From Pseudomonas sp. UBA1879 (GTDB taxonomy: Bacteria > Pseudomonadota > Gammaproteobacteria > Pseudomonadales > Pseudomonadaceae): a stretch of DNA of 64,000 bases. The stretch covers positions 449,943 to 513,942 of the forward strand of contig NZ_DDHJ01000004.1 in NCBI RefSeq assembly GCF_002338065.1, written 5' to 3'. Under the pieces are notes generated by a model. It was not told where the DNA came from, did no database searches, and was given only the letters and a program-made list of their open reading frames with translations. Shown piece by piece: positions 42,680 through 51,755 of the stretch (position 1 is the first letter of the stretch; every line of letters begins with the position of its first letter). The translations under genes were made by a program, and so were the position numbers.

Positions 42680-43546
42680 ATGAAAATAGAGGCGTTGATG
42701 ACCTTGCAGGCAACACTGGAGCGCGGCTCGTTTGCAGCCGCTGCCGAGGCGGTCAATCTATCGCCCAGCGCCGTCAGCTTGCAGATCAAGCAGTTGGAAA
42801 CGTATTTCGGTCAGTCGCTGTTCGACCGATCCGGTCGTAGCGTGCGCCCGACTCGATTCGCGACATTGCTGGTCAATACCGTGGCACGCACGCTGGCAGA
42901 TCTCGAAAATCTGCGTACTCAGCGTTATCCGTCGATGTCGGGTCGGGTCAGGTTGGGCGTCACAGGTTCGATACAGACGACCCTTTTGCCCAGGGCCGTA
43001 GCCGAATTACAAAAAAGGGCCCCCGGGCTTACCTTGCAGCTAGAGCGTGCCAATACGCCTGAAATGCTTTCGTCATTGAAAGCCGATCGTCTGGACGCCG
43101 CAATTCTCGTTCGCCCGCCGGGCGGCGGTTCTGCGCGGTTGTACTGGAAGGATCTGTTGTGCGAGCCAATGGTTTTGGTGGTGCCTGCGCACCTGGAGAG
43201 CATGGAGCCCGCAGACTACCTGCGACGCTATCCATGGATACGCCTGGACCGGAAGCTGGTGGTTGGCAGGATGGCCGCTCGTTTCGTGGACAACCTGATT
43301 CCGCACTGCGAGGCGCTCATCGATGTGCCGTCCGCCGACGCTATCATCGCCATGATCGGGCTTGGTTTGGGAGTGTCAGTGATGCCACGCCTGCGCAAGG
43401 AGCATTTGGCTGTGTATGCGGTGCGGGAAGTCTCTCTGGGTCCTTCGGCACCGACCCGACAGCTCTCAATGGTTCGGCGCAAACAGGACTCAGAGAACAT
43501 CTTGCTGCGTGCTGTCGAAGAGGCGTTTGAGCGGGCTTGTCGCTAG
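42680..43546 (+). CDS. LysR-family transcriptional regulator
   Basis: 288 aa. The winged helix reads G-S-F-A-A-A-A-E-A-V-N-L-S-P-S-A-V-S-L-Q-I, typical of LysR, followed by a type-2 substrate-binding effector domain. ATG 42680 with an ACGAGG site. Divergent from the hydroxyacid oxidase operon (87 bp shared region). Confidence 0.92.
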   Translation: MKIEALMTLQATLERGSFAAAAEAVNLSPSAVSLQIKQLETYFGQSLFDRSGRSVRPTRFATLLVNTVARTLADLENLRTQRYPSMSGRVRLGVTGSIQTTLLPRAVAELQKRAPGLTLQLERANTPEMLSSLKADRLDAAILVRPPGGGSARLYWKDLLCEPMVLVVPAHLESMEPADYLRRYPWIRLDRKLVVGRMAARFVDNLIPHCEALIDVPSADAIIAMIGLGLGVSVMPRLRKEHLAVYAVREVSLGPSAPTRQLSMVRRKQDSENILLRAVEEAFERACR

Positions 43547-43593
43547 CTTCCCTGAACGTGCAGTCGATTGCGAGCAGACCCCAAACGCCTGTT

Positions 43594-44619
43594 TCATTGA
43601 AGTCTCAAACGGTAAGCCTTGGCAGCGTTGCGGCTAAACAAAGCGTCTTTTTCATCCTCGCTGAAATCCGCGGTGATTTTCTTGAACGCGTTCCACAACA
43701 CGCCATAGCTGACCATGCCTTTGTCGACCGGGAAGTTGCTTTCGAACATGCAACGGTCCACGCCGAAAATCTCGATGCACCGCAGCAGATAAGGTCCCCA
43801 CAACTCAGCAACGGTCGTCGAGTCAGGAGGGGAGGCGCGCAGATCCAGGTCGAAGCCATTGACGCGCATCCCTAGCCCGCCGAGTTTGATTTGCACGTTC
43901 GGGCATTGCGCCAAGGCGCGCAACGACAGATCCCATTCTGCAAAGACCTCATTGCGCTTCCCTTTGTATGGACCCGCACCCAGAGGGCCTCCAGCGTGGT
44001 CGAGAATGATCCGCTGATTGGGGTGCTTTCTGGCGAGATCGATGACCTCAGAGAGCTGCGAGTGATAGGCCCAGATGTCCAATGACAGATCGCGTGCAGT
44101 GAGCTGCAAGATGCCCTGGCCGAATATCGGATCAAGCAGTATTCCACCCGGTGGCGGGATTGGATTGGAAATCAGAGTAGAGTCGCTATGCCAGGCTGTC
44201 GCGTTACGGATACCGCACAGACGTCCTGCGCCCACCTCAATCATCTCGTCCAGTACGCCTGCGACCTCACTGCCCAAGAGCAGGTTGGCACCGCCAACAA
44301 TCCCTGCGCAGAGCTGAACGTCTGGCGGGGATTGTTCAGCAATGGCGGCTGCGAAACGCACCTCACCGACAGGCTTGAAAGCGTCGGGACGGTTCAGGTC
44401 ATACATCGACCTGCACTGCACGTAGACGGTGGCGAGCACCCGATGGCCCGCTCCAACGTCGTCCAGCAATTCTTCGCCGAGGTAACGCTGACCCGGACGG
44501 TCCCAGAGATGATGGTGCGGATCGACAATAACGCGACGAGGGTCCAGCACCGGCTCCTGGACATCGGCCAACCACTCCGGCCGCACTGGCGCATGAGGTG
44601 ACGCAGAGGCGTTTGTCAT
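43594..44619 (-). CDS. Cytoplasmic amidohydrolase-2 family hydrolase
   Basis: 341 aa. Metal-binding H-H-H in V-D-P-H-H-H-L-W-D, further ligands in L-D-H-A-G-G and the F-E-S-N-F-P motif match the amidohydrolase-2 (PDC hydrolase/lactonase) group. The start overlaps the permease stop by 4 nt (ATGA), which fixes it at 44619. No export signal, unlike the paralogue at 30994. Last gene of the ABC-importer operon. Confidence 0.87.
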   Translation of the reverse strand: MTNASASPHAPVRPEWLADVQEPVLDPRRVIVDPHHHLWDRPGQRYLGEELLDDVGAGHRVLATVYVQCRSMYDLNRPDAFKPVGEVRFAAAIAEQSPPDVQLCAGIVGGANLLLGSEVAGVLDEMIEVGAGRLCGIRNATAWHSDSTLISNPIPPPGGILLDPIFGQGILQLTARDLSLDIWAYHSQLSEVIDLARKHPNQRIILDHAGGPLGAGPYKGKRNEVFAEWDLSLRALAQCPNVQIKLGGLGMRVNGFDLDLRASPPDSTTVAELWGPYLLRCIEIFGVDRCMFESNFPVDKGMVSYGVLWNAFKKITADFSEDEKDALFSRNAAKAYRLRLQ

Positions 44620-45491
44620 GAGTTCTGCATGCCCCATCGCCGTATGGTGAGCACCTCAATACTGCGAAATACCACGCCTTCCACCACCAGACCAATGATG
44701 ATTACCGTTAACAGGCCAGCGAAGACGTTGGGTGTCTCCAACGCATTTCGGTTCTGAAAGATGTACCAGCCCAGCCCGCCCGAGTTGCCTGAGACGCCGA
44801 ACACCAGTTCAGCAGCGATCAAGGTTCGCCATGCGAACGCCCAGCCGATCTTCAGGCCTGCGAGGATCGAGGGGATCGCAGCGGGTATGAGGATACGCAG
44901 CACCAGGCGCACGCCCTTGAGTCCGTAGTTGCGCCCAGCCATCAACTGCGTTTGGCTGACTGATCTGAAACCTGAGTAGGCATTGAGCGATACCGCCCAG
45001 AGAACCGAATGGACAATGACCAGGATCAGGCTTTGAACGCCTAGCCCGAACCAGAGCATGGCCAGTGGAAGAATGGCAATGGCTGGAAGCGGGTTAAACA
45101 TGGCGGTCAACGTAGAGAGAATATCTGTTCCGATACGCGTGGACACTGCCAGGGTCGTCAAAACGGCGGCCAAGGCAACCGCCAGACCGTAACTCATCAA
45201 CAGCACCTTCATGGAACTCACGACTGCCAGCGGTAGGACACCATTGACCAGATCACCCCATAGCGCTGTTGCGGTGGCGCTGAAGGTGGGAAACATCAGG
45301 TCGTTTCCCAGATAGCGTGCGTAAATTTCCCAGAGCACCGCCAGTGCGATCAGCACCAGCGTACGTCGCAAGCCTGCATGACCCATCCATCGCTCCAGTG
45401 GGCTGAGTTCGCGGGCGATATCTCCGATCTGTCCAACCGGTGAGGGCGTGTATTCGACATCAGGGCGTGATCGCAGAGGATGGTTATTCAT
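44616..45491 (-). CDS. ABC transporter permease (SsuC/TauC type)
   Basis: 291 aa with about six membrane segments and the binding-protein-dependent permease loop (A-G-R-N-Y-G-L-K-G ... I-P-A-A-I-P-S-I-L-A-G-L). ATG 45491 overlaps the ATPase gene by 8 nt; longer frames upstream run inside that gene and are rejected. Confidence 0.9.
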   Translation of the reverse strand: MNNHPLRSRPDVEYTPSPVGQIGDIARELSPLERWMGHAGLRRTLVLIALAVLWEIYARYLGNDLMFPTFSATATALWGDLVNGVLPLAVVSSMKVLLMSYGLAVALAAVLTTLAVSTRIGTDILSTLTAMFNPLPAIAILPLAMLWFGLGVQSLILVIVHSVLWAVSLNAYSGFRSVSQTQLMAGRNYGLKGVRLVLRILIPAAIPSILAGLKIGWAFAWRTLIAAELVFGVSGNSGGLGWYIFQNRNALETPNVFAGLLTVIIIGLVVEGVVFRSIEVLTIRRWGMQNS

Positions 45492-46299
45492 GAGCGGTGT
45501 CCTGATCTCCGAACAGCATGTGATTGATCCGCCGCTGAAGGCTGGCAAAGCCCTCGCTTCCCTGGGTCGAAAAATCGTGCTCAACAGCATCCAGTTCGGC
45601 GCGAACCTGGCCGGGGTGAGGGGTGAGCACGAGAATTCGAGAACCCAGCAAAATCGCTTCTTCGATGGAGTGGGTGACAAACATGAGCGTGAACGGCGTT
45701 TGCCCCCAGAGCTCCAGTAGTTCCTCCTGCATCCGGCGCCGGGTCAACGCATCCAACGCCGCAAAGGGCTCATCCATGAGCAAGACTGACGGTTCCATTG
45801 CCAGTGCTCGGGCAATTGCCACTCGCTGCTTCATGCCGCCGGAAAGTTGATGGGGATAGGCGTCTTTAAACCGCTCCAGTCCCACTTTCGTCGCGACGCG
45901 AATGGCGCGCTCAGTGATTTCCTGAGCGGGGAAGCGCTTGGTCATCAGCATGGGAAACATGATATTGCCCAATACCGTTTTCCAAGGCATGAGCTGATCG
46001 AATTCCTGAAACACCATCATGCGGTCAGGGCCAGGCTTTTGAATGGTTTGACCGTTGAGCTGGATGGTCCCGGCGGCGGGCGGCAGAAAGCCTGCGACAC
46101 TCTTCAGCAGGCTGGACTTGCCGCACCCCGAAGGGCCCAACAGAATGAAACGGTCATTGCGCTGGACAGTGAACGATACGCCATGGGTCGCCGTGATCAA
46201 TTCGTCTCGTGTCTTGTATTGCAACGTAACGCCATCCACGCAGAGCAGCGCCTGACTTTCGACAGAGGATGGCGGAGTATTCAAAGAGAGGGCGTTCAT
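45484..46299 (-). CDS. ABC transporter ATP-binding protein (SsuB/TauB type)
   Basis: 271 aa. Walker A G-P-S-G-C-G-K-S-S, Q-loop in F-Q-E-F-D-Q, signature L-S-G-G-M-K-Q-R, Walker B V-L-L-M-D-E-P, H-loop V-T-H-S. ATG 46299 follows the binding-protein stop by 1 bp. Confidence 0.92.
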   Translation of the reverse strand: MNALSLNTPPSSVESQALLCVDGVTLQYKTRDELITATHGVSFTVQRNDRFILLGPSGCGKSSLLKSVAGFLPPAAGTIQLNGQTIQKPGPDRMMVFQEFDQLMPWKTVLGNIMFPMLMTKRFPAQEITERAIRVATKVGLERFKDAYPHQLSGGMKQRVAIARALAMEPSVLLMDEPFAALDALTRRRMQEELLELWGQTPFTLMFVTHSIEEAILLGSRILVLTPHPGQVRAELDAVEHDFSTQGSEGFASLQRRINHMLFGDQDTAHE

Positions 46300-46300
46300 G

Positions 46301-47344
46301 TCAGTTGCCTTCCCCTTTGGCCACCGGATCAAAGAACACCTGCCGCCAGTCGGTTGGTCCCTCCTTCAGTGATCCGGTGCGCACCATGAATTGCGCCAAG
46401 TTCATTACGCCTGAGGGTTGGACACTCCATTCATCACGCACTTTCGCGAGCATGTCCTGTGTCTGCTCGCTGGTCAGTTTTGAAGGCTCGCTAGCGAGAA
46501 AAAGCTCTGCAGCGCGCTGAGGGTTCTCGCGAATGAATTCATCTGCCTTGGCGATGGCCGCGACCACTGCGTCGGTCAGTTGCGGGTTTTGCTTCACAAA
46601 CTTTCCGGTAGTCGCGAGCACGCCGCTGGTCATGCGCATGTTGAGCTGCCTGGAAAAATCAAACAGCTTGTGAACACGCTCGTCATGATCGAGCAGGTAA
46701 CTATAGGGGTTCGGTCCGATGTAGCCCTTGACTCCTGCTTTGTTGATCAGACTGGCCATCGCATCTGGATGGGGAAGGGCAACCATCGTGCTGTCCATCT
46801 GATGAGCTTTCCCTTCACCAAAACTTTGCTCAGCCGCCATCTGCAGCAAAACTGCCTGCTGGCTGTTGGGCGCTGTGACTGCGATTTTGTCGCCGGGCTT
46901 GAAGTCCGCAAGGCTTTTGATAGTGGGGTCATTGACGTACAGACCGTTATCGCCGGCAACGAGCGCGCACAGCGCTTTGATATCCAGCTTGCCTTTGGTT
47001 TTCTGCCATGCGGTCAGCGTGCCGTACAAGCCGTAGCCGCCGATGTCGACGCTATTGCTTATCAAGGCGTCATTAATGGAGGCAGCGCCGCTGATACGCT
47101 TTATGACAAAGCGCGTCTCGGGCTGGCCGCGTGCGGCCGCAGCTTCGGTGAAGAACCCGAGTTTGTCGGCGACCGCAACAGGCAAATAGGCATAGCCGTA
47201 CTGGACCGCGACCGTCACTTCATTTTGTTCGGTTTGTGCCTGAACACTAGACATAAAGCAGATCGCCAGCGCGATACCGAGTCCAGTGACTGCGAGCCTT
47301 AGGCGAGGGAGGGGAGTGGGGCGGCAACGTGCATCGACAGACAT
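46301..47344 (-). CDS. ABC transporter substrate-binding protein (NMT1/SsuA type)
   Basis: 347 aa periplasmic protein with a Sec signal peptide (about 14-36, ending S-S-V-Q-A-Q) and the NMT1/SsuA two-lobe pattern (Y-L-P-V-A-V-A-D-K-L-G-F-F). The group binds sulfonates, nitrate, pyrimidine precursors or aromatic acids; the substrate cannot be told from sequence. GGAG precedes the ATG. First gene of the operon binding protein-ATPase-permease-hydrolase; two 16-bp palindromes lie upstream. Confidence 0.9.
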   Translation of the reverse strand: MSVDARCRPTPLPRLRLAVTGLGIALAICFMSSVQAQTEQNEVTVAVQYGYAYLPVAVADKLGFFTEAAAARGQPETRFVIKRISGAASINDALISNSVDIGGYGLYGTLTAWQKTKGKLDIKALCALVAGDNGLYVNDPTIKSLADFKPGDKIAVTAPNSQQAVLLQMAAEQSFGEGKAHQMDSTMVALPHPDAMASLINKAGVKGYIGPNPYSYLLDHDERVHKLFDFSRQLNMRMTSGVLATTGKFVKQNPQLTDAVVAAIAKADEFIRENPQRAAELFLASEPSKLTSEQTQDMLAKVRDEWSVQPSGVMNLAQFMVRTGSLKEGPTDWRQVFFDPVAKGEGN

Positions 47345-47370
47345 TGTGCAAACTCCATATTTGTTATTTT

Positions 47371-47386
47371 TGAAATGGTGTTTCCA
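47371..47386. promoter_or_regulatory. Operator-like palindrome upstream of ABC operon, proximal
   Basis: The minus strand reads TGGAAACACCATTTCA. It is 27 bp before the binding-protein start and nearly identical to 47485-47500; one base longer than the IclR-type sites near 34.6 and 38 kb. Confidence 0.5.
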
Positions 47387-47484
47387 TTATCCTATGCAGG
47401 GATGATGGTTGCGTCAATTTCTATCAATTATTTGTGCGAAATGTATTCGAATGAGTGGATCTGTCGCTTCCAGCGCTTAAGGTA

Positions 47485-47500
47485 TGGAAACTCCATTTCA
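47485..47500. promoter_or_regulatory. Operator-like palindrome upstream of ABC operon, distal
   Basis: TGGAAACTCCATTTCA, 15 of 16 identical to the inverted copy at 47371-47386. Confidence 0.5.
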
Positions 47501-47872
47501 TTTCAAGGATTTTTCGACGGCGCTGATGAGAGGTACGCCGGGGGATATCTATCTGATATCCGAGGGGGGACACTGGGCAATGAATGTAGGAATTACCGAG
47601 ACACCGAGGCCCGCGATAGCTGCTTCTCGAATGGCATCGCCGTAAGAGAATTCAAGCCGGCTGGTCACTGGTGGCACGGTGTCGCCGGTGAATCTTCAAT
47701 AGTGCGCGTCTTAACGTTGGAGTAAGTCGCCCCGAAAAGCGTGAAAGCTTTTCAGGTTTTCGTGGGGTGCCAAGGCGTTCGAGCAGCGCCGGGCTGGTAA
47801 CGCACACATGACGCACGGTTACGAGCCGTCGAGCCGTCGCGAAACAAGCGACCAGTCTGGAAGAAGTGCACT

Positions 47873-48299
47873 GCGGATGGCGAGATCGAAACCATTGCGT
47901 CCCAACTGCTACTGACGGACGGTGCGACTCAAGCGGTCGATTTGATGTTGCGTCATACAGCGCGACCAGGTGACGCTGCCATGGTGGACGACCCAGGCCA
48001 TTTCAATCTCTTCAGCAACCTGCAACTGCAGGGCATTGATGCGCTACCTGTAACTCGTACCGCGGAGGGGCCGGATCTTGAACAGCTCGAAGCGTTGGCT
48101 CGCGAGTATCGACCCAAAGTCATGTTCACCCAGTCGGTGCTGCATACGCCGACTTCCTCAATGTGCCGACAACCCGTATTGCTGCGCTGGATCACTTGCA
48201 GCGAGTGATCTACGTCGGCAGCTCTTCGAAAACGCTGTCAGCGGCTGCGCGTGTAAGCTTCATTGCCGCTTCCGAAAAAAGTAACACACGACCTTTGTA
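47873..48299 (+). pseudogene. Remnant of MocR/GntR-type aminotransferase regulator
   Basis: Fragments of the PLP-aminotransferase domain read A-V-D-L-M-L-R-H-T-A-R-P-G-D, V-D-D-P-G-H-F-N-L-F, Y-R-P-K-V-M-F-T-Q-S-V-L-H, then in another frame Y-A-D-F-L-N-V-P-T-T-R-I-A-A-L-D and S-S-S-K-T-L-S-A-A-A-R-V, containing the PLP Lys. An internal deletion with frame change lies near 48145, and the N-terminal DNA-binding domain and C-terminus are lost. Confidence 0.75.
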
Positions 48300-48668
48300 G
48301 CATCGTCGCGCAGACCAGTTAGCGTTTCAGGATCAGGTGCATCTATCAGCACTTTGCCTTGGCGATGCGGAGCGCCGGATTGCCACCGGCCATTCGTTGT
48401 TCTCTAACAGATGATCGAAAAGGCTGACCAAGTCTTTTAAGGGGCACGATTATGTGCGCAAGGCTGACCTGATCATTTGAGATCAATGGTCGGATGACGA
48501 GCCTTGCCGCAATAGTGGGCTGCTCGCATGGATTTCCCGCTGGTGCATTACAGTGTAGATTCTGGCAGTGCAGGGAAACTGCAGAAGAGCCGTGCAAGGA
48601 TCACTAATGCTGCTGTCAACCCTGACAGCTGTAGGCGTGAGAACACAATCAAAAAATGGACGTATACA
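48300..48668. other. Gap between MocR remnant and lipoprotein gene
   Basis: No gene seen on either strand; the composition becomes AT-richer near the lipoprotein gene. Confidence 0.4.
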
Positions 48669-49106
48669 ATGAAAGAAAAAGTGCTTTGGCTTCTAATATC
48701 TTTGGTGTCTGGATGTTCGGTCGTTGCGCCTGAACGTGAGGCCGCTTCGAACATGATGGGAAGGAATATTGCTGAAGCCTATTCGAAATTTGGACAGCCC
48801 AATTATGTTGAGACACACGTGGGGAGTGCTGACGATAAGCTAAATGGTCAGAAGGTCTATACGTTTGAACGGTTCGGTGCGCGATACAATACATATTCAG
48901 CAGTCGGTAGCGAAACAGCACCCGTCAACGGCCAGTTAACTCATACAGAGTACATTCAAACTAACACCGTTCAAGAAAGCTGTACTGTGCGGTTATTTGC
49001 GGGGAAAGATAATATTGTCGATTACTACGAGGTGGCTGGAAATTGTGGACTTTGGGATGCAGGCTTCGGCACCACCGGACCGCTGCACCGTTACGGGATA
49101 AATTAA
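48669..49106 (+). CDS. Putative lipoprotein, BamE/SmpA-like architecture
   Basis: 145 aa. Signal peptide with lipobox V-S-G-C (Cys16). The segment I-A-E-A-Y-S-K-F-G-Q-P-N-Y-V parallels V-Q-A-V-Y-D-K-F-G-R-P-D-K-V of the lipoprotein at 25852, and both have two Cys towards the C-terminus. AT-rich codon use, unlike its neighbours. It stands alone between two broken genes, so it is probably acquired. Function unknown. Confidence 0.7.
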   Translation: MKEKVLWLLISLVSGCSVVAPEREAASNMMGRNIAEAYSKFGQPNYVETHVGSADDKLNGQKVYTFERFGARYNTYSAVGSETAPVNGQLTHTEYIQTNTVQESCTVRLFAGKDNIVDYYEVAGNCGLWDAGFGTTGPLHRYGIN

Positions 49107-49424
49107 GGTACTGCGTTGAGCAGTGTAAAATTTTTTAGAACGATCGTAATCGCTTCTGTCGTCTCAGAACGTGTTCAGCAAAAAAGTCAGCATTGCAAAG
49201 AAAATCATTGGGAAGAGCGGCATGGTTTCAATGCGCCTGCCGCTGCTCAAAACCACCCATGCTTGAAAAAAGAGGGGGGATCTGAAAGGGATCAACCCGC
49301 AAACGGCCACCGCCGCGATGCAAACGAACTCGGTATTGAGCTCGACGGCTGGGCGAAGCAGCTACCCGATAGTGTGGTATTGGCGAGGTGCTTTCATCTT
49401 TACTATTTGCGGGTAGTGCGGTCA
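49107..49424. other. Gap downstream of the lipoprotein
   Basis: No gene. GCGGGTAGTGCG occurs twice 22 bp apart (49409 and 49431), the second ending in the monooxygenase gene. Confidence 0.4.
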
Positions 49425-49754
49425 TCAACAGCGGGTAGTGCGTTGATCACGATCCTCAAAACTGTAATCTCTAACGACTTGGGCGATGCGCAGGTGATAG
49501 TCATCGAAAACCTGCCTACGGCCTGCTAATTGAGCCGCACGATGCAGCTCAAGGCCGCGCCAACGCTTGATGGCTTCCTCGTCACGCCAAAATGACAGCG
49601 AGAGAACCTTTCCCGGTTCACTTAGGCTTTGGAAACGCTCAACCGAGATGAACCCATCCAGCTCTGCTAGCAATGGTTTCAGTTCACCGGCGAGTTCTAG
49701 ATACCGCTCGTATTGATCCTCATGAGGCCATGCTTCAAAGATAACGGCGATCAT
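49425..49754 (-). CDS. Antibiotic biosynthesis monooxygenase (ABM) domain protein
   Basis: 109 aa. The ferredoxin-like ABM fold shows V-I-F-E-A-W-P, L-D-G-F-I-S-V-E-R-F and S-F-W-R-D-E-E-A-I-K-R-W-R. ATG 49754 lies inside the 3' end of the P450 gene (20-bp overlap) with CAGGAA upstream, so the two are coupled. Such small cofactor-free oxygenases often act on the product of the partner oxidase. Confidence 0.87.
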   Translation of the reverse strand: MIAVIFEAWPHEDQYERYLELAGELKPLLAELDGFISVERFQSLSEPGKVLSLSFWRDEEAIKRWRGLELHRAAQLAGRRQVFDDYHLRIAQVVRDYSFEDRDQRTTRC

Positions 49755-50910
49755 TGCTGAGTTCCTGTTCACGATAAAAATGAGGGATGCGACCATTAAG
49801 CGAGGGCAAATAACGCCAACGGTAAGGATGAGCAGATAAGGCTGGTTGTAGATGCAGCCATGCCGAAATCGCCTCAGAGGCGATCGCTAATGCAAGTCGC
49901 TGGCCGGGACATTGATGTCTTCCTGAGCCGAAGCTGAAGATTCGTCGCTGCGTCCGTTTTACCAAGAGGCTATCGGGGTCCGGGTTCGCGTAGGGATCCC
50001 TATTGGCTGAAGCGAGCAACACTAGAACGGTATCACCCGCCTCCAAGACGCAGTCCCCGATGGTGCATCGCTTCGCAACGAATCGCCGGGTGTTTTGCAC
50101 AGGCGAGTCGTAGCGCGCGACTTCTTCCACGAAGTCTGCAACGAGCGTCAACGTGGGTTGCATGTCTTTAATCAGATCAGGGTCACGATGGAGTGCTACG
50201 AGGGTATTGCCGATCAGGCCTGCGGTGGCTTCGCAGGTCTGTGACAAAAGGCCGATCAGGTTAGCAATCAATGCATCATGATCTGTCCAGGCGGAGGCTT
50301 CGCACCCGCTCTAGATATGACTCAAGAAGCGGCTACTTTCATCGCCCTGACCCAGCAGCGCGCTGAATAACTGACTAAGCCGAGTGGCTCCGGAATTCGC
50401 TTCGTCGAGTTGAGTGCTATCGCTCAAGGGTGACAGACAGGCGACAAAATTACGTGTCAGCCTCGCGACTTCCCGTAGCTGGCTGGATGGAAGGCCTATC
50501 AGAGCGGCAACGACAGAAACCGGTAACGTGAACATCAACTCATCTAGGTTTTCGACCGGGTTATCGAGGGTCTCGAACACGCGAGACACGATGTTCGCTA
50601 TGCAATCTGTCTCGACAGAGGCCAAGGCAGGTTCAATAGCCATCCTGGGGCACAGGTGCTTCGGGCCCTCGTTCATGCGCATCAGACGACCGAAGATCAC
50701 TCCTGCCACACCTTGCGCAATGGCAGGAGGTACCGGCTCGTTTAGCGGACGCACCAGACAGTCAGGATGCCCCAGGATGGCTTCGACAGCTTTGGCACTG
50801 CTTGCAATCCATAAACGAAGATCTGCATCGAACAGCAGGCCGTTTTGTCGCCTGAGACCTGAGTAATAAATGTAGGGATCTGAATGGGTAGCGGCTTCAA
50901 AAGGTGTCAT
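49735..50910 (-). pseudogene. Cytochrome P450 interrupted by an in-frame amber codon
   Basis: The frame continues unchanged through a single TAG at 50311-50313: ...R-F-L-S-H-I, stop, S-G-C-E-A-S-A-W-T-D-H. Without it the protein would be about 390 aa. The I-helix region (S-Q-T-C-E-A-T-A-G-L-I-G-N) and the heme-binding loop F-S-F-G-S-G-R-H-Q-C-P-G (thiolate Cys) are intact, so the defect is very recent or suppressed. The ArsR-type regulator is divergent and the ABM gene follows. Confidence 0.85.
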
Positions 50911-50984
50911 TCCGGAAGTCCAGTTCACAAAGAACGGCTACTATCGAACATCCTTCATGGTGACGATTCGCTCAGGAACGAAAT

Positions 50985-51755
50985 ATGGATGGTCGAAGCA
51001 TTGACACCGCGATTTCCAGGGTAGCCGGCGCTATTGCCGAGTTGGCCAGGACGAAAATGCTCTGTTCGCTGATGGACGGTCACGCCCGTACCAGTACCGA
51101 AATGGCCGTCGTCGCCGACGTGAGTGCATCTACGGCGAGCGCGCATTTGGCGAGACTGACAGAGGACGGATTGGTTAGGTTGCACACCCAGGGCAGGCAT
51201 CGCTACTACAGTCTGGCTGACGCGCAAGTGGCTCAGGCTATCGAGGCGCTCATGGTGATCAGCCAAAACGCAGATACCCAATATGTGAGCACGACCCCAA
51301 CCCGATTGCAGTTCGCGCGTACCTGTTATGACCACATGGCAGGAACATTGGCTGTGCAACTGCATGACCGTTTCATGGAAGTAGGCTGGTTAACCGTGCC
51401 GGTTTCTGGGGAAAGGACGTATCAGCTCACGATGAGCGGCGAAAAAGCCATGACCGATCTCGGTATCGAGATAGAAAAAGTAAAGGCACTACGGCGTCGT
51501 TTCGCGTGCCCTTGTCTGGACTGGAGCATGCGGCGCCCTCATCTTGCCGGTGCGCTCGGAGCGGCTTTGTTGCAGACGGCCATAAGCCGCAAATGGGTCA
51601 TCCAGGACCTTGACAGTCGGGCACTCGCATTGACATCCAAGGGACGAAAAGAGCTGTCTGGCCGATTCGGGATCATGCTGGAAAGCGAGAATAAAATACA
51701 ACGAGCAGGTGATGGTTTGGCTAGGCGCACTGTACGACGAAGGCACGCGCCCTAG
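50985..51755 (+). CDS. ArsR-family helix-turn-helix regulator with extended C-terminus
   Basis: 256 aa. The winged helix reads T-S-T-E-M-A-V-V-A-D-V-S-A-S-T-A-S-A-H-L-A-R-L, followed by the G-R-H-R-Y-Y-S-L wing. A second, longer domain (about residues 100-235) follows and contains C-P-C-L-D-W-S. Divergent from the P450 gene (74 bp) and presumably its repressor. The last 20 residues are Arg-rich and may derive from the adjacent junction. Confidence 0.87.
   Translation: MDGRSIDTAISRVAGAIAELARTKMLCSLMDGHARTSTEMAVVADVSASTASAHLARLTEDGLVRLHTQGRHRYYSLADAQVAQAIEALMVISQNADTQYVSTTPTRLQFARTCYDHMAGTLAVQLHDRFMEVGWLTVPVSGERTYQLTMSGEKAMTDLGIEIEKVKALRRRFACPCLDWSMRRPHLAGALGAALLQTAISRKWVIQDLDSRALALTSKGRKELSGRFGIMLESENKIQRAGDGLARRTVRRRHAP

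Larger units (their letters stand above)
47345..47872. other. Promoter region and scar left of the MocR remnant
   Basis: No intact gene. Besides the two operator-like words there is a perfect GGATATC-TATCT-GATATCC inverted repeat (47543-47561). A frame ending G-H-W-W-H-G-V-A-G-E-S-S-I-V-R-V-L-T-L-E near 47725 is cupin-tail-like and may be a decayed fragment. Confidence 0.4.
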
